From the IMG/VR virus record IMGVR_UViG_3300022696_000066, positions 1 through 36,289 of that record: DNA of 36,289 nucleotides. One strand, 5' to 3'. Source of the DNA: a virus. Shown in pieces: positions 14,529 to 20,790 of this stretch (its first letter is position 1; the number at the start of each line of letters is the position of its first letter). The notes beneath the pieces were generated by a model, which made no database searches, was not told the DNA's origin, and saw only the letters and a program-made list of their open reading frames with translations. The position numbers were made by a program, and so were the translations under genes.

Positions 14529-14710
14529 TGGATAGTGGCGAAGAAAAGCGAATAATGATCGAATATTTAAAGCTGAAGGTCCATCAAGAGGACTGGCATG
14601 GAGTGGCAGACGCAGCAAATGATTTAAGGGAGCTTGAGGTTTATATTGAACACGAAAAGACAAGTGAGACATTTAGCAAACCACTGGATTCCGAAAGTGT
14701 TAAGGGTTAA
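14528..14710 (+). CDS. Small helical protein, hypothetical
   Basis: 60 residues from the ATG at 14528, sharing one base with the previous stop (TAATG). Predicted helical and acidic (YLKLKVHQEDWHGVADAANDLRELEVYIEHEK), a shape common to small phage early proteins. An upstream in-frame start would place 15 extra residues in the zinc-ribbon gene and is rejected. Confidence 0.5.
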   Translation: MDSGEEKRIMIEYLKLKVHQEDWHGVADAANDLRELEVYIEHEKTSETFSKPLDSESVKG

Positions 14711-14975
14711 TGCCATCACCATTTATCCCTACGTCCTCTATGCCGATGTCATCTTGTACCCGACGTGGGTCCATGAGATGACTCACATAAGGCAAATAGA
14801 GGTATATGGTTTTTGGAGATTTTATTTTATTTATTTAAAAGAGTATTTTAAAAGACTAATGAGCACACGCAGTCACTTTCAAGCCTACTATACCATTCCT
14901 TTTGAGGTTGAGGCTCGCTATTGGGAGTCTAGACAGTATGTGCCGGAAAAGGAGCAAATTCATGTCAGGAGTTAA
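14634..14975 (+). CDS. HExxH metallopeptidase-like protein (DUF4157-type)
   Basis: 113 residues, no ATG near the start; TTG at 14634 follows AAGGGAG and overlaps the previous gene by 77 bases. HEMTH at about residues 47-51 and a conserved tail (YTIPFEVEARYWESRQYV) match small phage and bacterial proteins with a 'HE.tH..Q....G...F...Y........a+..ipfE.eA' pattern, in which the last Glu may be the third zinc ligand. Precedes SSB. Function in phages is not known. Confidence 0.5.
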   Translation: MRFILNTKRQVRHLANHWIPKVLRVNAITIYPYVLYADVILYPTWVHEMTHIRQIEVYGFWRFYFIYLKEYFKRLMSTRSHFQAYYTIPFEVEARYWESRQYVPEKEQIHVRS

Positions 14976-15360
14976 TAAGGTCATCTTGCTTGGCAGATTA
15001 GGCAAAGATCCAGATGTTAAAACAACCTCTGGGGGCAAAACGCTTGCCACATTAAACCTTGCGACCAGCTCAAAATACAATGACGTTGAATACACCGAAT
15101 GGCACCGAGTAGTCATCTGGGGAAAGCTTGCAGAGCTTTGCGGTCGATATACAGCCAAAGGCAATCAAGTTTATGTCGAGGGGCGCCTTCAGTCCCGGTC
15201 CTATGAAGACAAAAACGGAGCAAAGCAATATGTGACAGAAGTTGTTGCATCCAATGTCACATTCTTGGGATCAAAAGAGCCAACCGACAATTACACGCCA
15301 AGTCACGACAGCTTTGGTCCAGAGCCAACTTTTGACCAGAGCGAAGAGATTCCCTTTTAA
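14962..15360 (+). CDS. ssb: Single-stranded DNA-binding protein (SSB)
   Basis: 132 residues from the ATG at 14962 with AAAGGAG upstream; a longer in-frame start lies inside the previous gene. One OB fold: VNKVILLGRLGKDPDVKTT, LATLNLATS, EWHRVVIWGKLAELCGRYTAKGNQVYVEGRL are all standard. The tail is short and ends in EEIPF, the acidic tip that docks partner proteins such as exonuclease, primase or RecO in the host. It covers single strands for the ERF annealing protein. It ends on the ATG of the following gene. Confidence 0.92.
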   Translation: MSGVNKVILLGRLGKDPDVKTTSGGKTLATLNLATSSKYNDVEYTEWHRVVIWGKLAELCGRYTAKGNQVYVEGRLQSRSYEDKNGAKQYVTEVVASNVTFLGSKEPTDNYTPSHDSFGPEPTFDQSEEIPF

Positions 15361-15605
15361 TGGAATACAAGTTTAATGAGGATGAGTCGCATTCCTTTGT
15401 TTTTGAGGCTTTTCCTGTTTACTGCCGAGACGATGGGCCAGCTTATGTCTGTGGATATTCTCTTGAAAGCGCCCATGTTGTCCTCTATCCACAAGAGCTG
15501 TGGATATCAATTGACGACAGCTGGGTAAGGGATCACAGGGATTTATCAAAGCGTTTGCTTGAGGCGTTGATTGCTGACCATGCATCGGGTAAATTTGATG
15601 AATGA
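15360..15605 (+). CDS. Small acidic protein, hypothetical
   Basis: 81 residues, ATG overlapping the SSB stop. Rich in aromatic and acidic residues (HSFVFEAFPVYCRDDGPAYVCGY), compact and probably globular. Translationally coupled to SSB. No family recognised. Confidence 0.5.
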   Translation: MEYKFNEDESHSFVFEAFPVYCRDDGPAYVCGYSLESAHVVLYPQELWISIDDSWVRDHRDLSKRLLEALIADHASGKFDE

Positions 15606-15679
15606 GCAGTGAACTTTACACATACGGCATTGGAGCGACCCTTGTTACTGCGGGGGTTAGATGGATTGAAGATATATGA
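15602..15679 (+). CDS. Possible 25-residue peptide
   Basis: ATG at 15602 just before the previous stop, ending in ATGA overlap with the RusA start at 15676, so it bridges the two genes exactly. Encodes MSSELYTYGIGATLVTAGVR and five more residues. The tight overlaps at both ends argue for a real coupled gene, but its length gives no other support. Confidence 0.4.
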   Translation: MSSELYTYGIGATLVTAGVRWIEDI

Positions 15680-16119
15680 TATTAAGGGAATTTCCCTTTC
15701 CCCCAACAGTCAATCAATGCTACCCGTCAAATAAACAAGGACGCAGGTTTGCCAGTGCTGAGCTTAAAAATTTTAAGCACAAAGCCCAAGTCTATGCTCA
15801 CCAAAACCACGAAAAGATATTGAAATTAAAAAACAGTCTCGTTGCTGTCGCTCGCACAGACCTTCACTACATTCAAGTAGAGGCGTACTTCGAGCGCCCG
15901 CCAAGTAAGATTTGGACCAAAAAGATTACAATCCGAAAGCAGGATGTGAGTAATCGCGTCAAAGCGTTGCACGATATTTTAAGCGAGATTTTGAACATAG
16001 ATGATTGCTATTTTTGCTTAGGTCCTACACAATTTGTCGAGGGCACAAAAGAGCGCGTACATCTCAGATTTAAGCCCATCAAGATACAGCACATAGATCA
16101 CATAGAGCTTAATGACTGA
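15676..16119 (+). CDS. rusA: RusA-type Holliday junction resolvase
   Basis: 147 residues. PPTVNQCY at residues 8-15 and RKQDVSNRVKALHDILSEILNIDDCYF (about 90-120) give the RusA signature with its catalytic Asp residues (the D in RKQD and the DD pair). RusA cuts four-way junctions, which would resolve recombination intermediates made by ERF and clear branched DNA before packaging. Overlaps the next gene by eight bases. Confidence 0.85.
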   Translation: MILREFPFPPTVNQCYPSNKQGRRFASAELKNFKHKAQVYAHQNHEKILKLKNSLVAVARTDLHYIQVEAYFERPPSKIWTKKITIRKQDVSNRVKALHDILSEILNIDDCYFCLGPTQFVEGTKERVHLRFKPIKIQHIDHIELND

Positions 16120-16384
16120 TGACAGAGATAAAATTAGACAACAAAACTGCGCGGCTTGTAATAGACCAGGACCGTCCGACCCTGCTCACATTAAATCCAG
16201 AGGGGCAGGAGGAAAGCACCACGAGCACAACTTGCTTCCGCTCTGCCGAAGCCACCATATACTTCAGCACAGAATTGGATTTAAACAACTGTCCGAATAC
16301 TATCCTGGTGTTTATAAAGCCCTCAGTGAAAAGGGCTGGGAATTAGTAAGCGAAAATGGAATATTTAAGTTAAGGAGAAAATAA
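16112..16384 (+). CDS. HNH-like zinc protein (DUF968/NinG-like)
   Basis: 90 residues. CAACNRPG supplies one Cys pair, DPAHIKSRGAGGKHHEHNLLPLCRSHH gives the HNH core with AH, N and HH, and a further Cys completes a zinc site. Small proteins of this type sit next to RusA in many phage recombination operons and may nick DNA. Eight-base overlap with rusA and two bases from the ParB-like gene suggest one message. Confidence 0.7.
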   Translation: MTDDRDKIRQQNCAACNRPGPSDPAHIKSRGAGGKHHEHNLLPLCRSHHILQHRIGFKQLSEYYPGVYKALSEKGWELVSENGIFKLRRK

Positions 16385-16385
16385 A

Positions 16386-17036
16386 ATGGAGCTGGCATTT
16401 GACGCATACGATGAGCTTTATCCCTTGGATAAAATGGTAAGTTCACGTTTTCAAAGGAATTTTCACCCATCAGATCAAGTTGAGCGCCTAGCCAAAATAA
16501 TGAGAGAACAGGGAGTGCGCCAGCCCATTCACCTCGCCATTATTGACGGTAAAAAAACAAACGAAATTGCTTTCGGTCATGGTCGTCGTGAGGCCGCCAT
16601 GATTAATAAATGGACAGAATACCCAGTTGTCTATCAAGAATTTGCTACTGAAGACGAATATTATGCTTGTGTGCAGTCTGATAATGCCATTGCGATGTGG
16701 TCTGAGCTTGATATGAGCGCAATTAACAAAGACCTTCCCGAACTGGGTCCAGACTTTGACATTGAGCTTCTGGGTATTAAAGACTTTACCCTGGATCCAA
16801 GCGAGAAAACCTTTAATCCGGACAAAGCAGAAGATCATTGGCAGGATATGCCAGCGTACGAAAATACAGACGCAAGACCATATCGCTCAATTGTTGTACA
16901 CATGGAGTCGGAAGAGGATGTACAAGCCTTTGCTAAAGCGATTAATCAAGAGTTTACCGACAAGACGAAATACGTTTATTTTCCGTTTAAAGAGCGAGAA
17001 GTAAGAAAAGACAAGGCATATATCAGTGAAGAGTGA
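16386..17036 (+). CDS. ParB-like N-terminal domain protein
   Basis: 216 residues. The ParB/sulfiredoxin-fold nuclease-like domain is visible at about residues 18-105, with FHPSDQVERLAKIMREQGVRQPI, then FGHGRREAA at 63-71 in place of the GHRRxxA box, and an acidic helix. The C-terminal part is unassigned. In phages this domain frequently precedes DNA modification genes, where it may bind DNA or act as an NTP-dependent switch. Starts after AAGGAGA, overlaps the methyltransferase by 11 bases and belongs to the modification operon. Confidence 0.75.
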   Translation: MELAFDAYDELYPLDKMVSSRFQRNFHPSDQVERLAKIMREQGVRQPIHLAIIDGKKTNEIAFGHGRREAAMINKWTEYPVVYQEFATEDEYYACVQSDNAIAMWSELDMSAINKDLPELGPDFDIELLGIKDFTLDPSEKTFNPDKAEDHWQDMPAYENTDARPYRSIVVHMESEEDVQAFAKAINQEFTDKTKYVYFPFKEREVRKDKAYISEE

Positions 17037-17826
17037 GAGCCCACTCAAATGGAATAAAGAAAGGCACTCCCGTCGCCTTGCTCAACAATGCCAGGATTAT
17101 GTGCAATTTGACATTGATAGGGCCTTTGACGATCTAACTGCTTATAAAATGGGCGATAGTTCCAGTTCAAATGTGGTGAAAAGCCTAGAAAACCGATGGT
17201 ACAAAAGCCTGCTTACGGAGCCAGATTACAGCGTTTACGCTGATCCGTACTATGTCTGTGACATATGGAACTGCTGGACCCAATATTCAAGAAAATACCT
17301 AAAAGAGCTAGCAAATCCAAAATCGTACCCTCCTGACGGGCTGATAAAATTAATGACGCCCATGTCCACTATTGTCGATTTAGGCTGTAGTTTTGGCTAC
17401 ACAACTGCGGCGCTTAAAGAAATTTGGCCTGATGCTAAAGTCCTAGGCACCAACTTAAAAGATACATTTCAGTTCAAAATGGCGAGTCAGTTGGGTAAGG
17501 AAATGGGCTTTACAGTTACAGAAAGCACAAAAAAAATAGGCAAAGCAGACCTTGTATTTGCGTCTGAATATTTTGAACACTTTCAGAAGCCAATAAATGA
17601 GCTACACAGAGTGGTTACTGATTTAATGCCTACTTTTATGGCAATTGCAAATGGATTTAATGGTCACGCGATAGGACACTTCAACGTATATGAACACAGG
17701 GGCCAGACTTTCTCAGCCTCTCGAATGTCAAAAGAATTTAATAAGGCTATGAAGCATTACGGATATACTAAAATACAGACAAAAATATGGAATCAACGAC
17801 CAGCAATATGGTGTAGATCAAAATGA
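17026..17826 (+). CDS. SAM-dependent methyltransferase-like protein
   Basis: 266 residues from a GTG inside the ParB-like gene. Motif I is VDLGCSFGYT (about 117-126), a typical class I SAM-binding loop; then GTNLKDT (141-147) and ADLVFASEYFEHFQKP (174-189) as motifs II to IV. No NPPY, DPPY or PC cysteine box is seen, so an ordinary DNA adenine or C5-cytosine methylase is not supported. Position between ParB and the glycosyltransferase suggests it acts on a modified base, a sugar or a nucleotide. The substrate is open. Ends with ATGA overlap with the next gene. Confidence 0.65.
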   Translation: MKSESPLKWNKERHSRRLAQQCQDYVQFDIDRAFDDLTAYKMGDSSSSNVVKSLENRWYKSLLTEPDYSVYADPYYVCDIWNCWTQYSRKYLKELANPKSYPPDGLIKLMTPMSTIVDLGCSFGYTTAALKEIWPDAKVLGTNLKDTFQFKMASQLGKEMGFTVTESTKKIGKADLVFASEYFEHFQKPINELHRVVTDLMPTFMAIANGFNGHAIGHFNVYEHRGQTFSASRMSKEFNKAMKHYGYTKIQTKIWNQRPAIWCRSK

Positions 17827-18695
17827 ATCCTCAATTCCCACTATTTATTGTCAGTAAAGGCCGGTCAGCCAGTCGATTAACTTCTAAAGCCCTCGAAAGA
17901 ATGAACACGCCCTATTATATTGTTATCGAGGAGCAGGAATATAAGGACTATGCTGCCGTAATTGATAAAAAAAAGATCGTAATTCTGGATAAAAGCTATC
18001 AAGACAATTATGAGACCCTTGACGACTTAGAAAACACAAAGTCAAAAGGTCCAGGTCCGGCTCGCAACTTTATTTGGGAGTACAGTATGGACTTAGGATT
18101 TTCACATCACTGGGTAATGGATGATAATATTGTTAAGTTCTACCGCTATCACCAAAATAAACGCTTTCAAGTAGGAGATGGCACCATTTTTAAGGCAATG
18201 GAGGACTTTTGCCTGAGATATGAAAATATAGGAATGGCAGGACCAAATTACAGTATGTTTATTGCTGAAAAGTTAAAATTTCCACCGTTTGTTAAAAATA
18301 CACGCATCTACAGCTGTAACTTTATTCGTAATGATATTCCCTTTCGTTGGCGTGGAAGATACAACGAAGACACCATTCTGAGTATTGATATGATGAAGAA
18401 AGGCTGGTGCACAGTTCAGTTTAACGCCTTCCTTCAGGACAAGATTCACACTCAGGTCGTAAAGGGAGGAAACACAGCAGAGTTTTACGCAAAAGAGGGC
18501 ACGATGCCAAAAAGCCAAATGCTTGTAGATGTTCACCCAGACGTGAGCGAGATCAAATGGCGCTTTAAAAGATGGCATCATTATGTAGATTACACCAGGT
18601 TCAAACACATACCGCTGCGCAAAAAGAAAGGGCTCGAATTAACCGGAAAGCCCAATAATTATGGCATGGTGCTTAAGAAAATTGCCGATAAGTGA
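17823..18695 (+). CDS. TET/JBP-associated-type glycosyltransferase (TAGT-like)
   Basis: 290 residues. Recognisable landmarks of this phage family: FIVSKGRSASRLT (8-20), SKGPGPARNFIWE (74-86), HWVMDDNI (96-103, the metal/sugar-nucleotide DD), RIYSCNFIRNDIPFRWRGRYNEDT (161-184), and DVSEIKWRFKRWHHYVDY near the C-terminus. The family is GT-A-like and in other phages occurs with TET/JBP oxygenases, where it is thought to add sugars to hydroxymethylated bases in DNA. No such oxygenase is visible here. Last gene of the ParB operon, so a DNA-glycosylating role fits. Confidence 0.75.
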   Translation: MNPQFPLFIVSKGRSASRLTSKALERMNTPYYIVIEEQEYKDYAAVIDKKKIVILDKSYQDNYETLDDLENTKSKGPGPARNFIWEYSMDLGFSHHWVMDDNIVKFYRYHQNKRFQVGDGTIFKAMEDFCLRYENIGMAGPNYSMFIAEKLKFPPFVKNTRIYSCNFIRNDIPFRWRGRYNEDTILSIDMMKKGWCTVQFNAFLQDKIHTQVVKGGNTAEFYAKEGTMPKSQMLVDVHPDVSEIKWRFKRWHHYVDYTRFKHIPLRKKKGLELTGKPNNYGMVLKKIADK

Positions 18696-18698
18696 CCA

Positions 18699-18727
18699 TT
18701 GTAAAAGCTCATAGCACCGTGTAACCT
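18699..18727 (+). promoter_or_regulatory. Possible promoter of the packaging operon
   Basis: TTGTAA (18699-18704), a 17-base spacer, then TAACCT (18722-18727), before the first packaging gene. The spacing is right but the -10 is poor. Similar TAACCTT patches occur at 24305 and 29114, near other head genes. Confidence 0.25.
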
Positions 18728-18733
18728 TAAGCA

Positions 18734-18928
18734 ATGAGTCAAACAGAAAAGGAAAAGGACAACCACTTTCGCTGCATGGTTTGTAATGCCTGGAAACTTC
18801 GAGGTTGTTATGCTCGTGTCATCAACGGGCCCTTCATGGGCTACTCTGTCAAGGTATGTAGAAAATCAAGTTGTGTTAAAAAAGGTATCGAGGGGCGGTT
18901 TAATGAAAACAAAAAAGTACGACCCTAA
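18734..18928 (+). CDS. Small zinc-finger-like protein, hypothetical
   Basis: 64 residues. Cys pattern CMVC (15-18), GC (about 25), then CRKSSC (about 42-47) suggests one zinc-binding treble-clef or similar fold, with a basic tail. Overlaps the small terminase gene by 26 bases and opens the packaging block, so a role in packaging, DNA recognition or late control is possible. Family unknown. Confidence 0.5.
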   Translation: MSQTEKEKDNHFRCMVCNAWKLRGCYARVINGPFMGYSVKVCRKSSCVKKGIEGRFNENKKVRP

Positions 18929-19355
18929 GTTCTGTGACTTTCTTATTGACCACATGAGTCGAGGGTATAGCTACGAGTCCTTTGCGGCCAATGTAAACGT
19001 AGGTAAATCCACCCTTTACTACTGGGAAAACAAACACCCAGAGTGGAAGGAAGCTAAAGAAATAGGCTGGTCTAAGAGTCAATTGTTTTGGGAGCAACTT
19101 GGAAAAGCTGGCTGCTCGGGTCAGGTCCCAGGCTATAACAACGCCACCTGGATATTCACCATGAAGAACCGATTTGGCTACAGAGATGAACACCATCTCC
19201 ACAGCAACAACACAAATGTAAATGTGAACCTACAAGTTGAAGGCAAGCAAAAATCTCCTGTTATCGAGAAGTTAGAGAAGCAAATGCTCGGGGCACCGCC
19301 AGAGCGAGACGTAACACCTGTAAAAATTGACGCAAGACAAAAAGAAAGTGTATGA
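18903..19355 (+). CDS. terS: Terminase small subunit candidate
   Basis: 150 residues from the ATG at 18903, after GAGGGGCGG; a much earlier in-frame start at 18786 is not used because it would lie over the zinc-finger gene. The N-terminal part (KFCDFLIDHMSRGYSYESFAANVNVGKSTLYYWENKHPEWKEA) is a helix-turn-helix of the kind that TerS proteins use to bind pac or cos DNA; the rest is a coiled-coil/oligomerisation part and a charged tail. Four-base overlap with the large-subunit ATPase half. Confidence 0.8.
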   Translation: MKTKKYDPKFCDFLIDHMSRGYSYESFAANVNVGKSTLYYWENKHPEWKEAKEIGWSKSQLFWEQLGKAGCSGQVPGYNNATWIFTMKNRFGYRDEHHLHSNNTNVNVNLQVEGKQKSPVIEKLEKQMLGAPPERDVTPVKIDARQKESV

Positions 19356-20068
19356 GCAACTTCTTAACGCCCAAGGTTTACCATAGCCTTGAGGAGTCAG
19401 AGCAAAAAGAGGCGCAGCAAATTTACCTTAAGTCTGACCTTATGGCCTTTTGTCACTTCCTTGGCTATACAGACGTAAACAAGCACACGCATGAAGAAAT
19501 TATCACCGCTCTTGAGTCACCGCATAAGCGAAAGCTCATTACTGTGCCCAGGGGAGCCTTTAAGTCATCCATTGCCTCAATTGCTTATCCAATCTGGAAA
19601 TTGCTCAGAGACCCAAATGAGCGCATTCTTATCGACTCTGAGGTTTTTAGTAACGCTGTGACATATTTAAGATCAATTAAAACTCACATTCAAAGTGCTG
19701 ATTTTATTGAGATGTTTGGGGATATTACCGGAGACCCGTGGCAGGAAAGCAACATTCAGGTTAGGACAAGGACTAAGAACTACAAAGAGCCAAGTATCAC
19801 TTGCGGTGGTGTGGCAACGACAAAGGTCGGGCAGCATTACTCGACAATAATCGGGGATGACTACAATTCGAGAGAAAACAGTAAGACGCGAGAGGCTGCG
19901 ATGAAGGTTGTTGATCATTATAGGTACAATCTGAATATCCTTGAGCCTGACGGAGAGTATGTCATAATTGGAACACGCTACAGTGAAGATGATCTAATCG
20001 GATTTATTTTACGCGAGCAATTAAATCAGATGATTTTAGCCGAGGGGAAGTTTGATGAGTGGAAATGA
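19352..20068 (+). CDS. terL-N: Terminase large subunit, N-terminal ATPase half (split gene)
   Basis: 238 residues. Motor motifs are complete: the Walker A variant VPRGAFKSS (65-73), Walker B STIIGDD (164-170, DD instead of DE) and the coupling motif IIGTRYSEDDL (205-215). The protein stops just after, in the linker before the nuclease domain. The nuclease domain is a separate gene 4.3 kb away (24367-25182); together 238+271 = 509 residues, a normal full TerL. Its C-terminus overlaps the first cassette gene by 14 bases. No intein or intron signature at the end. If the halves associate, packaging works as a two-chain motor; otherwise packaging would need another nuclease. Confidence 0.85.
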   Translation: MSNFLTPKVYHSLEESEQKEAQQIYLKSDLMAFCHFLGYTDVNKHTHEEIITALESPHKRKLITVPRGAFKSSIASIAYPIWKLLRDPNERILIDSEVFSNAVTYLRSIKTHIQSADFIEMFGDITGDPWQESNIQVRTRTKNYKEPSITCGGVATTKVGQHYSTIIGDDYNSRENSKTREAAMKVVDHYRYNLNILEPDGEYVIIGTRYSEDDLIGFILREQLNQMILAEGKFDEWK

Positions 20069-20345
20069 GCGAGCCTATGTCTTGGGCGCAACAAACATAA
20101 GTGTAGGGGCATCGGTTACGGTTGAGTTTGTGCCGCCTGCTGGAATGCAGTCGGGCTACATTGTGCCACTGAGCGGAACGCTAGGCATAGGCGGTGCGAC
20201 TCTCTCTGACGCCACTAATGGTTTTGTTGTTCCAAGTGGCGGCGTAGAGGTTGGTGGTCCTGCAAAATTTTATCTTGGCGCTGGTGCTGGTGCTGCGGTT
20301 GCGACAGTATTAATTAGAGGATCTGCGGGAGCCACACTTGGCTAG
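20055..20345 (+). CDS. Small beta-rich protein, virion-associated candidate
   Basis: 96 residues from the ATG at 20055, after GAGGGGAAG, overlapping the ATPase-half gene by 14 bases (an in-frame TTG three bases upstream is possible). Entirely beta-type: Gly, Val, Ala, Thr repeats such as VGASVTVEFVPPAGM, GTLGIGGATLSD and GAGAGAAVATVLIRG. This composition is common in capsid decoration or tail-fibre accessory subunits. No family recognised. First gene of the cassette that separates the terminase halves. Confidence 0.5.
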   Translation: MSGNERAYVLGATNISVGASVTVEFVPPAGMQSGYIVPLSGTLGIGGATLSDATNGFVVPSGGVEVGGPAKFYLGAGAGAAVATVLIRGSAGATLG

Positions 20346-20700
20346 GCTATTTCAATCCGGCGGCGGCGGGGCTGGAATATCTGGCTTTGCCACCGAGACA
20401 ATTAGTGCTGCGGGCACAATTTCGTCAACATCAAGCGGCATTCAATCACGTCCAGTAGTTGGCGATGGCGGCGCGGTCACTGCCTCAGGCACTCCCTTTG
20501 GAACATCAATTAACTGGCAGAATGGAACAATGATTGTTCTACGTGGAACAGATGCCACAAATACAGTTCGCATTGACCACAATGATGTTACTGATGGGGC
20601 CATACTTAACGGAACAGCAACACTTGGCGAAAACGACATTTTAAGTTTAGTTTACGACTCCAACGCAGAGCGGTGGATTGAGGTCTCAAGGAATTTCTAG
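20338..20700 (+). CDS. Small beta-rich protein, tail/decoration candidate
   Basis: 120 residues with a TTG start overlapping the previous stop by eight bases. A Gly-rich N-terminus (QSGGGGAGISGFATETI) precedes beta strands ending in GENDILSLVYDSNAERWIEVSRN, a pattern seen at the ends of phage tail-fibre and decoration proteins ('...d..sl.yd.....WievsR.'). Likely exposed on the virion; not proven. Confidence 0.5.
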   Translation: MARLFQSGGGGAGISGFATETISAAGTISSTSSGIQSRPVVGDGGAVTASGTPFGTSINWQNGTMIVLRGTDATNTVRIDHNDVTDGAILNGTATLGENDILSLVYDSNAERWIEVSRNF

Positions 20701-20790
20701 TTGAGTGACTTAGGTGTTTACTTAGGAATAATAGCAATGGGAGCTTTTATGCTCTTTTTAATGTTTGTAGGAGACGATTGGGATGAATAA
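20701..20790 (+). CDS. 29-residue single-span membrane protein
   Basis: TTG start directly after the previous stop, with AAGGAA about seven bases upstream; its stop overlaps the ATG of the following adhesin-like gene. Residues 4-24 (LGVYLGIIAMGAFMLFLMFVG) are a membrane span and the C-terminus is acidic (DDWDE). Packing with both neighbours supports it. Confidence 0.45.
   Translation: MSDLGVYLGIIAMGAFMLFLMFVGDDWDE

Noticed and set aside
16119-16346. 75-residue frame overlapping the HNH gene
   Set aside because: Runs over the clear HNH zinc motifs in another frame and its own sequence is Thr-rich and unpatterned; a shadow frame.
18786-18902. Upstream start for the small terminase gene
   Set aside because: Would place 39 residues over the zinc-finger gene in another frame; 18903 has a good ribosome binding site and begins the HTH domain properly.
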